Positions 15,496-23,260 of a stretch of 64,000 nucleotides of DNA are shown piece after piece. Under the pieces are notes generated by a model. That model ran no database searches and was not told the origin of the DNA. It saw only the letters and a list, made by a program, of their open reading frames with translations. A program made the position numbers and the translations under genes. Numbering within the stretch: position 1 is the stretch's first letter; each line of letters starts with the position of its first letter. This stretch comes from JBAYIE01 sp965279165 (GTDB taxonomy: Bacteria; Bacteroidota; Bacteroidia; UKL13-3), in the NCBI GenBank assembly GCA_965279165.1, contig OZ257140.1:1302001-1366000 (forward strand), written 5' to 3'.

Positions 15496-15749
15496 ACCAA
15501 TAAATACCTCAGACAGAAAAATATTGAAAAAAATATTTCAATAGATTTTTTATTGTCAAATATTTTATGTCTAATTAACTACAGACCCACTGTAACCAAT
15601 AATTTTTTGTCGTAAGGAAGTGAGTGAAGAGGATGGGGTTCAAAAGAGGATGGTTTTCAGATAGGGCCTGTGGAATCAAGGATATCGGGTTGATTTGATG
15701 TCGTAAATCATCGGCAATGAAAGGTATCCCTGAGTGAATAAGAGACAAA

Positions 15750-15998
15750 ATGGAACCACAAGTAAGGTATATAAGAATTGACGATATTCGATATAACCCT
15801 GATACGGTTATTTCAGTTGATTCTTTGCTGTCACCTTCCGAACAATCATACGGTAAAGTTCAGCCTATAATTTTGGACAAAAGTAATATGCTGGTTCATG
15901 GTGAAGAATGGCTCATCTTAGCAATACAGATGGGGTTAGAAGAAGTCCCTGTTATTTATCAATCTAAGACAAGATTCGTATTTCATGAAACACATTAA
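15750..15998 (+). CDS. ParB-like N-terminal domain protein
   Basis: An 82-residue protein shaped like the ParB/Sulfiredoxin N-terminal domain: RIDDIRYNPDTVISVDSLL, then QPIILDKSNMLVHGEEWLILAIQMGLEEVPVIY, which fits the 'pi-v-d..-liaGe.rl.Aa..lG..evPv' pattern. The usual Arg/His for CTP or nucleotide binding in GEHR is replaced by GEEW, so enzyme activity is doubtful. It overlaps the integrase start by 14 bases and probably acts with it, for example in element maintenance. Confidence 0.6.
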   Translation: MEPQVRYIRIDDIRYNPDTVISVDSLLSPSEQSYGKVQPIILDKSNMLVHGEEWLILAIQMGLEEVPVIYQSKTRFVFHETH

Positions 15999-17490
15999 AT
16001 TTTATCTCAAACCATGTAAGGACAAGACCGAGGGGATTCTTAGTCACTATATTTTAGATGGACAAAAGGTTCTGAATCGTAAGAGTTACGGGATAAGAAT
16101 CCCCTACAAATCATGGGAAAATAAAATGGGTCGTGTAAAGCATAACTTGCCGGAGTGTAGTCAGGTTAATAACATGATTGATGAAATTACACGCAATTTT
16201 AATTTCGAAACTTCCTTGGGTGGAATCTTACCCGATGAACAATGCGTGTTACTCCTATTTAAAAGTAACCTTGAGCGTAAACTTTCGTTAGGACTAACAA
16301 ACGGTTCGGCGAGAAAATACCGTTCAATTTTAGGTAACTTCAGAAAACTGGCAATTGACCTTTATGGAACAGAATACCTGCCGATAAAGTATCTCAGGGA
16401 TTATGAAACCATTGAAACGATTAAACGATACATCAAACAATCCCGTACTAACGGAAAGGAGAAAACCAATAAGGGACTTAAATCTTATATGCTGGCTCTT
16501 GGTGAAGTTGTTAAACATTGGAATGCAACAAGTGGTACCCAAAACCCGATAAACATACTTCCATTTACCGCAAATATTTTGAAAGATGATTCAAAGTATG
16601 CACGTGTTATGTCGGAGAATGAAATGATGGAATTCGAAAACTATCAGGTAAAGGGAAAGAGAGGTGGAGAAGTTGAACTTACATCAAAGTCAATATACCT
16701 CTTTCAGTTTCATTGCGGGGGAATCAGGATACATGATGCCTTACTTGTGACCAATAAGTGTTTTAATGGACGTAATGCAACCATAAAGATTCGGAAGAAT
16801 GGAACTTATGTGACCAACCCAATTACCTATGGTATGGCTAGCTCAATTAAAGAACTTTATTCTGATGAATTTGAACAAGTTTTAGCAGAGACCCGGCTAA
16901 AGATTTTGAAACTACCTATGGAAATGTTGGTTTCACTTGCAAGAACGGAAATAAAGAAAAGTATTGGGGAATTGAACTTGCAGGATTTGGATAAAATTAC
17001 TGAAGCAATCCGAACACAGGACAAGTCCTATTACAATCAGGTAAAACCCATACTGAATGATGTAATTGACCGTTTAGAGACCAAGTTTGCCGAACAGTTT
17101 TTTAAAGAACTTTCAAAGGGGGATGAACGGTTCATCTTTCCTTTTTTGAACTTCGAACATTTTAAGGATACCAAATTGGAACGGAAAAACTTCACCGATG
17201 AACAGGAATATGAGATACACCGAGCAAGGGTTAAACATAACAATGCACTTAAACGTATGTGTCATTCATTAGGGATTGAACCTGTTTCGGGTCATACCCC
17301 TCGTCACACATTATCTCGTCAATTATTACTCAGTGGAGCAAACGATGATACCATCAAGGATGTGCTGGGTCACAGCGAACTTCAGACTACCGCTCATTAC
17401 TTACGGTCACGTCACCCATTACGGTCAAGGGAGAAGGAACTGCGTCAGTTTTACCAAGAACATCAGGAACGGATGTATTCGGAGGAATGA
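15985..17490 (+). CDS. int: tyrosine recombinase / integrase of the island
   Basis: A 501-residue integrase. The N-terminal arm-binding domain (KHIKFYLKPCKDKTEG) and SAM-like core-binding domain (about 85-200) precede a catalytic domain with Arg248 (GIRIHD), His437-x2-Arg440 (HTPRHT), His463 (LGHSELQTT) and the nucleophile Tyr472 (AHYL). An insertion of about 140 residues between the first Arg and the HxxR box lengthens the catalytic domain. It likely integrates the island at the 3' end of tRNA-Arg(CCT), whose displaced fragment lies at 20,581-20,625, 3.1 kb downstream. Confidence 0.9.
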   Translation: MKHIKFYLKPCKDKTEGILSHYILDGQKVLNRKSYGIRIPYKSWENKMGRVKHNLPECSQVNNMIDEITRNFNFETSLGGILPDEQCVLLLFKSNLERKLSLGLTNGSARKYRSILGNFRKLAIDLYGTEYLPIKYLRDYETIETIKRYIKQSRTNGKEKTNKGLKSYMLALGEVVKHWNATSGTQNPINILPFTANILKDDSKYARVMSENEMMEFENYQVKGKRGGEVELTSKSIYLFQFHCGGIRIHDALLVTNKCFNGRNATIKIRKNGTYVTNPITYGMASSIKELYSDEFEQVLAETRLKILKLPMEMLVSLARTEIKKSIGELNLQDLDKITEAIRTQDKSYYNQVKPILNDVIDRLETKFAEQFFKELSKGDERFIFPFLNFEHFKDTKLERKNFTDEQEYEIHRARVKHNNALKRMCHSLGIEPVSGHTPRHTLSRQLLLSGANDDTIKDVLGHSELQTTAHYLRSRHPLRSREKELRQFYQEHQERMYSEE

Positions 17491-17492
17491 CC

Positions 17493-18083
17493 TCATTTCC
17501 GAAAAGGAGCGTTCTTTAATTGGAGCGTACGTGCATAGGACATACACGGAAAATACCAACCTGATTGGTTGCCATCTAAATTAATCGGAGGTGAATACTG
17601 AGTAATTAATTCATCTTCTACTTCCCACGGTTCTTCATTTCTGATAATCCCGATTGAAAAATGTTCGACCATGAATTTGGATAGACTATACTCATCATCC
17701 TTTTCAATGAACACTTTCTTTTTCCCCTTCTTTCCAACTACTTTTTTATAGGCATGATATCCTAATAGTGCCGAAATTGATTGTCGGAGTGTTGATTGAT
17801 TTATTCGTTTACCTAAGTGACATTTGGTAAGTCGGTCTTTTAAGAATTGTGTTTTTACAAATTCATTGCGGGGGCCAATACCAATATAAAGGAGGTAGTG
17901 CGTTTGACCATCTAATTCAAAGGAGTGTAATTTCTTTGATATGGGTATTTTCAAGCTCGTAAGTGCATTTTCATCACAGAACCAAAAGTACACCCCCCTT
18001 TTGAAATCAATCTGTTTACGAATGAATGATTTGTCAGATGGTCGACTGAAGAAATGGTCAAATTCTAAGTTAATTGTTGACAT
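17493..18083 (-). CDS. GIY-YIG-superfamily nuclease-like protein
   Basis: A 196-residue protein with a diverged GIY-YIG core. RGVYFWF (29-35) corresponds to the GIY strand, YLLYIGIG (about 63-70) to YIG, and LKDRLTKCHLGK supplies the Arg. The late Glu lies in EVEDELITQYSPPINLDGN, which closely follows the pattern 'E..LI..y.PplN' of this superfamily. Probably a DNA-cutting enzyme of the island; its partner and target are unknown. It converges with the integrase, 2 bases between ends. Confidence 0.65.
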   Translation of the reverse strand: MSTINLEFDHFFSRPSDKSFIRKQIDFKRGVYFWFCDENALTSLKIPISKKLHSFELDGQTHYLLYIGIGPRNEFVKTQFLKDRLTKCHLGKRINQSTLRQSISALLGYHAYKKVVGKKGKKKVFIEKDDEYSLSKFMVEHFSIGIIRNEEPWEVEDELITQYSPPINLDGNQSGWYFPCMSYARTLQLKNAPFRK

Positions 18084-18164
18084 AGTTTGTAGGTTTCTTC
18101 TTTATACTATGAACGTACCGAAATATTTCACATTCACCTTAAATTAATTTTCATATCTCAATTT

Positions 18165-18227
18165 ACTGAGCATTTCGGTGAGCTATGAACAGTGATTTGG
18201 TGGGGGTTACTGACTTATTTTGGAACC
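18165..18227 (+). repeat. imperfect 63-bp direct repeat, copy 1
   Basis: ACTGAGCATTTCGGTGAGC... closely matches ACCGAGCAGTTCGGTGAGC... at 20,469, continuing through CAGTGATTT and ending in ATTTTGGAA-ACC in both. Roughly four fifths of positions agree by eye. The two copies bracket the pair of leftward genes at 18,282-20,413. Confidence 0.7.
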
Positions 18228-18281
18228 ATTAGAATTAAATAATAGATGAACTGAAAATTGAAATGAACGGCCTTATTAATG

Positions 18282-19853
18282 TCATATTAAAACGATTTTT
18301 TTCGTCAAATCCCCGATACGCAAAATGTAAATACCTTTCTGCAAATCATCAATATTGTATATTTTTAAGCTATCCGGTTCTATTGATTTTATTAACTGCC
18401 CTGTCAGATTATAGATGAGTATTTCAGTTCCATGTGACAGATTACCATCAATTCTGAATATTCCTGAAGTTGGATTGGGGTAAATATTTAAGTTCTTATC
18501 AATTTTATTTTCTTCAATACCATTTGTACCCTTTTTAACTGAAATGTTCCATGACTTAGTTGTTCCATTTTGGGCTTTAACAATATATCCAACTGTATTA
18601 GTGAAATCTTTTGGTACACCTGACAATGGGCTAATTGTAGCATTTTGAGAAACTGTAATTGTTGGTGTAAGTGATTTCAAATTTGTGTTTGAAGATACAC
18701 TTGCGGTAACCGTACTATTTGCAGAATTAATTGTTGCGGCTCCGATGATACCTGGCACAGTAAAACTCAGAATCTCTTTTCCACTACTCATGGGATATCC
18801 AAATGTAGTCCGTTGAACATTTGTCCAACTATTTGAACTTTTATTCCATGATTGGTCAATCTGTTGGAATACACTTCCATCAGAATTGTTACTATATAGT
18901 GACTGATTTGAATTAATGTAAACAGAACTAATGGTATCCCAATTTTGGGATATAAGATTAGTCCTATATTTGTTTGAATCATAAGTATTGATGTTCTTAC
19001 TTGATTTCTTCCAAGCGTTATTAGACCATATTTCAACAGTTGATGTTTGAATCATTTTTTCAGCGGTGTAGATATATGAATACCTATAACCGTTCTTAAA
19101 GGAGTTAATCGATTTGTCCCAATTACTCATAACTAAGTTGCTTGGGGTTCCATCTAAATTGTGTGAATATGTGTATTGAAATATATTTACCCATGTATTT
19201 AATGTACTATCCCAATTCTGATAAGTGTAATTTGCTATGAAATTATTGATATCATATGTGTAGTTGGTTCGGCTATATTTTACCCATTTATTAGTTGACC
19301 ACATTTCGTATATTAATGTTTGTATTGAGTCAATTGAAGTATAGGTATACGTGGCCCTTACTGAATTTGACCAAACACCTTGAGATTTATTCCATAGTTC
19401 AGAGACAATAGTTTTAACCTTATTCGATACAGAATATGTGTAAGTAGTTCTACTATCAATATTCCATTTACTTGAATCCTTCTGCCATTTCTCACCGATA
19501 GAAGTCGTTTTTAATGATTGACCATTAAACGTGTTAGTAATTCTTGTATCATTCATCCAGCTGCTTAATGATTTCTGCCAAGTTTGACTTAAAGATTGGC
19601 CAACTGTTCCATCAGAGTTATTAATATAATCAGTTTTGGTGAGATTAGTCCATGATGAACTCACAGTATCCCAATTGTAACTTGAGTAATTAGTTAAATA
19701 TTTATTTATATCGTATGTGTTTGTTAATTTAAGGTAGTTTTTCCAAGTCCCACCTGTCCATTTCTCAAATATTTGAGTCTCGTAGTTCTGCCCAATCATT
19801 GTGATAGAACTTAAAATAAGGAGTAATAAACTTGATACCTTTTTCATTTTCAT
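18282..19853 (-). CDS. secreted T9SS protein with YD-like repeats
   Basis: A 523-residue exported protein. A signal peptide (KVSSLLLLILSSITMIGQ) is followed by about 350 residues of degenerate repeats with the core 'TYTY...W-[SN]-..W-x-N..R..Y', a short RHS/YD-like unit. Next comes a DUF5018-like module (ILSFTVPGIIGAATINSA, TKSWNISVKKG) and a type A T9SS sorting domain (LNIYPNPTSGIF ... KGIYILRIG). It is exported by T9SS, probably to the cell surface. Its presence in a defence island is unusual; it may be cargo. It lies 11 bases from the next upstream gene. Confidence 0.8.
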   Translation of the reverse strand: MKMKKVSSLLLLILSSITMIGQNYETQIFEKWTGGTWKNYLKLTNTYDINKYLTNYSSYNWDTVSSSWTNLTKTDYINNSDGTVGQSLSQTWQKSLSSWMNDTRITNTFNGQSLKTTSIGEKWQKDSSKWNIDSRTTYTYSVSNKVKTIVSELWNKSQGVWSNSVRATYTYTSIDSIQTLIYEMWSTNKWVKYSRTNYTYDINNFIANYTYQNWDSTLNTWVNIFQYTYSHNLDGTPSNLVMSNWDKSINSFKNGYRYSYIYTAEKMIQTSTVEIWSNNAWKKSSKNINTYDSNKYRTNLISQNWDTISSVYINSNQSLYSNNSDGSVFQQIDQSWNKSSNSWTNVQRTTFGYPMSSGKEILSFTVPGIIGAATINSANSTVTASVSSNTNLKSLTPTITVSQNATISPLSGVPKDFTNTVGYIVKAQNGTTKSWNISVKKGTNGIEENKIDKNLNIYPNPTSGIFRIDGNLSHGTEILIYNLTGQLIKSIEPDSLKIYNIDDLQKGIYILRIGDLTKKIVLI

Positions 19854-19864
19854 AACTTAACCTC

Positions 19865-20413
19865 TTATTGAACCAAATTTAGTACTTTCCACTCATTTTC
19901 CTTATACACATATCCCTGCCATTCAAATCCATTTTCATATCCAAAAATAACAAGAAAACCTTCAGTGTCCGAAATCAGTTGAGATAGTTTATTCATTGTG
20001 ATTATTTTCCTCAAATCACTAAGTATCCATTCAGGTTCATCAGGGTAGGTGATTAATACTCTGAGTTCGGCGTTGGTAATTAACAAATGAGACCCTTCTT
20101 TATAAAGTCCATCTTTGAAATCGTTCTCATGTTCAATTGCAATGGTGATATTTTGGAACCAATATGAGTCTTTATTGGGTAGGTCAACCAAGTCAGTAGA
20201 TTTGTAAAGAATAGCATCAATTGAATAGTAATCATGCTCATAACTTCTAAGGTTAAGAATTTTTGAAACCTCTGATAAAATAGAGTCCTCGCTACCTTTA
20301 ACCTTTAAAGTGAAATTCCTTCTTTCCCTCCAAATTCTTTGAAGTTCGTCCTTATTTTCATTCACCACCTTAATCCAAGCATCGAAAAACCGTTGAGATA
20401 ATTTTGTTTCCAC
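19865..20413 (-). CDS. hypothetical protein, possible PD-(D/E)xK-like fold
   Basis: A 182-residue soluble protein. A central block reads YSIDAILYK (Asp66), then NITIAIEHEND (Glu94, Glu96), then a helix and LRVLITYPDEPEW. This resembles the D...E-x-E/K strand pattern of restriction-like folds in which an IEHEN segment is common. The catalytic lysine is not clear, so nuclease activity is unproven. It is the last gene before the attachment site and is probably co-transcribed with the secreted protein gene. Confidence 0.45.
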   Translation of the reverse strand: METKLSQRFFDAWIKVVNENKDELQRIWRERRNFTLKVKGSEDSILSEVSKILNLRSYEHDYYSIDAILYKSTDLVDLPNKDSYWFQNITIAIEHENDFKDGLYKEGSHLLITNAELRVLITYPDEPEWILSDLRKIITMNKLSQLISDTEGFLVIFGYENGFEWQGYVYKENEWKVLNLVQ

Positions 20414-20468
20414 TATTGTAGATTTTAGTCAAATGTACGAATAGTCAAGATTGGAATAATTAAAATCA

Positions 20469-20532
20469 ACCGAGCAGTTCGGTGAGCAGTGAGCAGTGAT
20501 TTTGAGGTGTTTACTGCTCGATTTTGGAAACC
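20469..20532 (+). repeat. imperfect 63-bp direct repeat, copy 2
   Basis: Partner of 18,165-18,227, lying about 50 bases before the tRNA fragment. It contains the tandem GAGCAGTGAGCAGT and its mirror ACTGCTC. Such clusters beside an attachment core could be integrase arm-binding sites; this is inferred. Confidence 0.65.
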
Positions 20533-20580
20533 TTTATCCACTGTATACAAAGGATTTAGTTATTAATCTATGAACGAGCG

Positions 20581-20625
20581 TTTCCTAAACTCTAGATGCA
20601 GGTTCGATTCCTGCCGAGGCTACCA
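20581..20625 (+). other. tRNA-Arg(CCT) 3' fragment, right attachment site of the island
   Basis: The sequence is the 3' half of a tRNA: anticodon loop TTCCTAA (20582-20588, anticodon CCT), stem ACTCT, variable AGAT, T-arm GCAGG-TTCGATT-CCTGC (20598-20614), acceptor CGAGGCT, A and CCA (20623-20625). No matching 5' half (AGCCTCG) lies upstream; the preceding bases are unrelated. This is what a tRNA-targeting integrase leaves at the far end of an element. The intact tRNA should lie left of the window. Confidence 0.8.
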
Positions 20626-20628
20626 ACT

Positions 20629-20886
20629 ATGAAACATTTTGTATACGCACTCCTAAGCGAAAAGGATGGGCGAATTTATGTAGGTATGACTCAAGACATT
20701 GACCGAAGAATTCTTCAGCATAATTCCGGTAAAAGCAAATCAACAAAACATTATGTTCCTTGGAAGTTGCTATACTTTGAAGTAGTAAATACAAGAGAAG
20801 AAGCACGATCAAGAGAAATATTTCTCAAGTCAGGTGTTGGTAAAGAATTTCTTAAAGATTTTAGAAACAACATCATAAATATTTAA
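20629..20886 (+). CDS. GIY-YIG nuclease family protein (YhbQ/UPF0213-like)
   Basis: An 85-residue single-domain GIY-YIG protein. FVYALLSEKDGRIYVGMT holds the (V)Y and YVG strands, followed by DIDRRILQHNSG with the Arg, and REEARSREIFLKSG with the catalytic Glu. I start it at MKHFVYAL; an earlier in-frame ATG lies inside the tRNA and would translate the tRNA itself. Small GIY-YIG genes directly after tRNAs are common in Bacteroidota. It starts 3 bases after the tRNA CCA end and belongs to the host side of the junction. Confidence 0.85.
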   Translation: MKHFVYALLSEKDGRIYVGMTQDIDRRILQHNSGKSKSTKHYVPWKLLYFEVVNTREEARSREIFLKSGVGKEFLKDFRNNIINI

Positions 20887-20918
20887 CCTTATTAGTTTAT
20901 CTAAATAATGGTAGAATC

Positions 20919-20938
20919 CCTGCCTGCCGGCAGGCAGA
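20919..20938. repeat. palindromic repeat, copy 1
   Basis: CCTGCCTGCCGGCAGGCAGA, an 18-bp perfect palindrome within a 20-base unit, nearly identical to the copy at 20,968. It is far more GC-rich than the surroundings. Confidence 0.85.
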
Positions 20939-20965
20939 GATGTTTCCTAAACATTTGATAGCAGT

Positions 20966-20989
20966 TCCCTGCCTGCCGGCAGGCAGGGA
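20966..20989. repeat. palindromic repeat, copy 2
   Basis: A 24-bp perfect palindrome whose 20-bp core is CCTGCCTGCCGGCAGGCAGG (20968-20987). It interrupts the T-loop of the tRNA-like sequence exactly between TTC and GATT. Confidence 0.9.
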
Positions 20990-21018
20990 TTCTGCTCGAG
21001 ACTACAATACAGAAAGAG

Positions 21019-21043
21019 AAAGAGAAAGAGTTCACGTCGCTTT
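21019..21043 (+). repeat. 25-bp direct repeat, copy 1
   Basis: AAAGAGAAAGAGTTCACGTC followed by GCTTT. An identical 25-mer occurs at 21,606-21,630, so the pair flanks the small secreted-protein gene. Confidence 0.85.
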
Positions 21044-21161
21044 CTTGTTCTTTATATTCATAACAACAATTAGAATATTCATAATCTCCAGTCTGATATC
21101 CCAAATCCTTTCTTCAACAACCACTATTAAGTTTTGGTATTTTAGTAGATAACTTTGCTTA

Positions 21162-21593
21162 ATGAAAGTAACTTTCATTATATTACTATTATTAAATTGT
21201 TGGAACTTCGATTCTTATTCTCAAGAACATGATAAAGTTAGTTCGACGGTTATAAAGATTAATGCGCTAGTTGAGCAAAAAAATATTGGTCAAGGTGGAA
21301 CTGCGCCAGAAAGAATCGCTATTGATACCAATACCATAATGATTCAATTTAATGATTTTATTATTCCATTAGAACAAGTAAGGTTATTTTATAAATATCA
21401 TAACAATGAAGATAATCCTCAAATACCAATGCCCAGAGAAGGACATCAAGTAATTTTTTATTGTAATGATACCCTTTGTATCAAATTTAGATCAAAATTC
21501 ATGGCTGCTTATGGAACTTTTTTTAAAAGTAAAAAAGATTGTGCCGAATTTATTAGCTTAATATCAGATTTAAGAACTGTACTTAGTAAGTAA
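21162..21593 (+). CDS. hypothetical secreted protein
   Basis: A 143-residue protein with a signal peptide (KVTFIILLLLNCWNFDSYSQ) and a small mature domain of about 120 residues (TIMIQFNDFIIPLEQVRLFYKY, HQVIFYCNDTLCIKF). I recognise no family; the two cysteines in FYCNDTLC could form a disulfide outside the cytoplasm. It is flanked by identical 25-bp direct repeats, which hints that the gene and its flanks moved or duplicated as a unit. Confidence 0.6.
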   Translation: MKVTFIILLLLNCWNFDSYSQEHDKVSSTVIKINALVEQKNIGQGGTAPERIAIDTNTIMIQFNDFIIPLEQVRLFYKYHNNEDNPQIPMPREGHQVIFYCNDTLCIKFRSKFMAAYGTFFKSKKDCAEFISLISDLRTVLSK

Positions 21594-21605
21594 ACTGAAT
21601 TTAGC

Positions 21606-21630
21606 AAAGAGAAAGAGTTCACGTCGCTTT
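21606..21630 (+). repeat. 25-bp direct repeat, copy 2
   Basis: Identical to 21,019-21,043, starting 12 bases after the stop codon of the secreted-protein gene. Confidence 0.85.
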
Positions 21631-21733
21631 ATATTTCTTTTAAACTTTCATTAATTTCCAACACTCTTTACTATTAAATTTTACACCTTTACTTATCTAA
21701 TACAATCATTCATTAAAGAAATATTTTGTATTG

Positions 21734-21842
21734 TTAATCTTTACGTGAGGTCCGTGGCAATTTTACATAGTTCAAACTATAAATATTCTGAGATTGTTAC
21801 TTTTATTTAAGTTAATTCACGGACGAGACGTCCGCGAGCACG
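21734..21842 (+). repeat. interspersed repeat, copy 1
   Basis: Starts TTAATCTTTACGTGA and ends TTAATTCACGGACGAGACG followed by TCCGCGAG. A related copy in the same orientation is at 24,770-24,861. The end carries the small inverted repeat GGACG-AGA-CGTCC. The region between the secreted-protein gene and the BrkB gene holds nothing else recognisable. Confidence 0.75.
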
Positions 21843-21905
21843 GGGTATTTATTTATGAAGATAAAATAGAAATGTATTTACTTCAAAAAGAATTGCCTTT
21901 TGATT

Positions 21906-22769
21906 CTACCTTAAAAAAACCGACTGTTCATACGCAAAAGTAAATTCGGCTCCATAGAACAAAATCATGGATGAATACGAGACCCATAGTTGAATTAAAA
22001 TGATAGAACCGGCAGCTCCATAAATTGAAGCCGGATCTGCATAATTAAAATAAAAAGCCAGTGTCGACTTCCCAATCATAAATAGAATGCCGGTTAGTAA
22101 AGAACCCGGCCAAAGGTATTTCCATTTTATTTTTGCATCCGGTAGAATTTTAAATATAAGAGCAAACAAGCTTGATATAACAACCAATGAAAAGGTAAAA
22201 TCAACTATATGTAAAATCACCAAAGTAAATCCTGACGATTGCACTTGAATATAGGCACCTAGAGTGGCAAGTGCAGTAGAAACTATTAATGAAATTAACA
22301 ATAAAAAAGCTATTGCCAATATTAAACCAAATGAAAAAACCCTGGCTTTTATAAACAACAAAAAATCATTTTGAGGTACCAATTCGATATACCAAATTGC
22401 ATTTAATGTTTTTTGCAATTCTACAAAAACCCCGGTAGCGCCAGCCAACAATACAATACCGGCCACAACAGAACCCCAAAAGGTTGAACCAAACATCATG
22501 GCATTGGTAAGCATTTCAATTATTTGCGAACCTCCACCTACTATTCCATTGGCATGCATTTTCACAAAAAGATTAATGGTATCTGCTCCAAAAAAATATC
22601 CGGTTATGGTTACGATTAAAACTAATAATCCGGGAATACCAAAAATGGCATAGTATGCAATAACTGCACTTTGTCTAAATGGATCTTTATTATACCAGGC
22701 TTTAAAAGCAACACTAAATAATTCGGCAATTGCTCTGACGATAGTAGGAAAAGAAAGTTTTATTTTCAC
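21906..22769 (-). CDS. YihY/BrkB-family inner-membrane protein
   Basis: A 287-residue integral membrane protein with about six hydrophobic segments (SAVIAYYAIFGIPGLLVLIV near residue 35; FWGSVVAGIVLLAGATGVFVEL near 97; two later pairs). DPFRQSAVIAYYAIF and the LQKTLNAIW segment are typical of the YihY/BrkB family, once taken for RNase BN. The function is not established; transport or envelope stress roles have been proposed. It is a single-gene unit in what looks like core chromosome. Confidence 0.88.
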   Translation of the reverse strand: MKIKLSFPTIVRAIAELFSVAFKAWYNKDPFRQSAVIAYYAIFGIPGLLVLIVTITGYFFGADTINLFVKMHANGIVGGGSQIIEMLTNAMMFGSTFWGSVVAGIVLLAGATGVFVELQKTLNAIWYIELVPQNDFLLFIKARVFSFGLILAIAFLLLISLIVSTALATLGAYIQVQSSGFTLVILHIVDFTFSLVVISSLFALIFKILPDAKIKWKYLWPGSLLTGILFMIGKSTLAFYFNYADPASIYGAAGSIILIQLWVSYSSMILFYGAEFTFAYEQSVFLR

Positions 22770-23084
22770 ATTCAGTTGAAATATTCCGCTATGTTGAATA
22801 ATCTCAACTTACGAAACTACAAACCACATGAAACTATTGGTTATATAATTCAACAATAAACTTATACCTTTTACTTGTTGCATACAAATTAATATATCAC
22901 TTATCTAAATATTACCACAATAGCGATGGGCAACCATGCAATACAAATTCAGTGAACACATTTTTATCGTAGAATATTATGTTCCATTTTGACTTAGACA
23001 AATACAAATTAGCAATACTTCCGTTATTTCATCTTCTAATTGTATTAACTTCATCACCAGCACGCAGTTGAAATAATCCTTTTG

Positions 23085-23190
23085 TGAACAACGACAGGCC
23101 CTGCGAAAGGGATCGAAACGGATATCCCCTGAATTGCGTGTACTCGCGCAACTTCAGGGATAGCAGTGAAGAGCCCGACTCCGCCATTAC
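23085..23190 (+). ncRNA. structured, GC-richer element; possible RNA or interspersed repeat
   Basis: A compact region with strong pairing: GGGATCGAAACGGATATCCC, then the long hairpin CCCTGAA-TTGCG ... CGCAA-C-TTCAGGG (23127-23159), then ATAGCAGTGAAGAGCCC. It stands out from AT-rich flanks. From memory, similar 'GGGATAGCAGYGAAGAGCCC' elements recur between genes in Bacteroidota; I cannot confirm this here. Strand and transcription are unknown. Confidence 0.4.
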
Positions 23191-23260
23191 AAAACAAAAG
23201 AGCGGACCGCAATTAACTTAGTACGAAAAATTAATTTCCGATCTTGTAGTTTTGTTAGGC
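23191..23260. repeat. inverted-repeat unit, copy A
   Basis: Begins AAAACAAAAGAGCGGACCG and ends TGTAGTTTTGTTAGGC. The reverse complement of 24,659-24,735 begins and ends the same way, so the two copies flank the next gene in opposite orientations. Confidence 0.6.

Larger units (their letters stand above)
20891..21007 (+). pseudogene. decayed tRNA-Arg(CCT)-like sequence split by two palindromes
   Basis: A tRNA outline can be traced: D-stem TCTA/TAGA (20900-20903, 20912-20915), anticodon arm GATGT-TTCCTAA-ACATT (20939-20955, anticodon CCT), variable TGAT, T-stem AGCAG (20960-20964), loop TTC//GATT, CTGCT (20992-20996), acceptor CGAGACT, A, CAA. A 20-bp palindrome sits inside the T-loop and another between the D and anticodon arms. 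The 5' acceptor ATTAGTT pairs poorly, so it cannot be a working tRNA. Confidence 0.55.

Noticed and set aside
15275..15544. 89-residue forward frame
   Set aside because: Low-complexity, cysteine- and leucine-rich sequence with no recognisable family; the reverse strand holds a more plausible 45-residue basic protein.
20596..20628. Earlier start of the GIY-YIG gene (MQVRFLPRLPT)
   Set aside because: These residues translate the tRNA fragment; the start at 20,629 lies just after the CCA end and begins the conserved domain.
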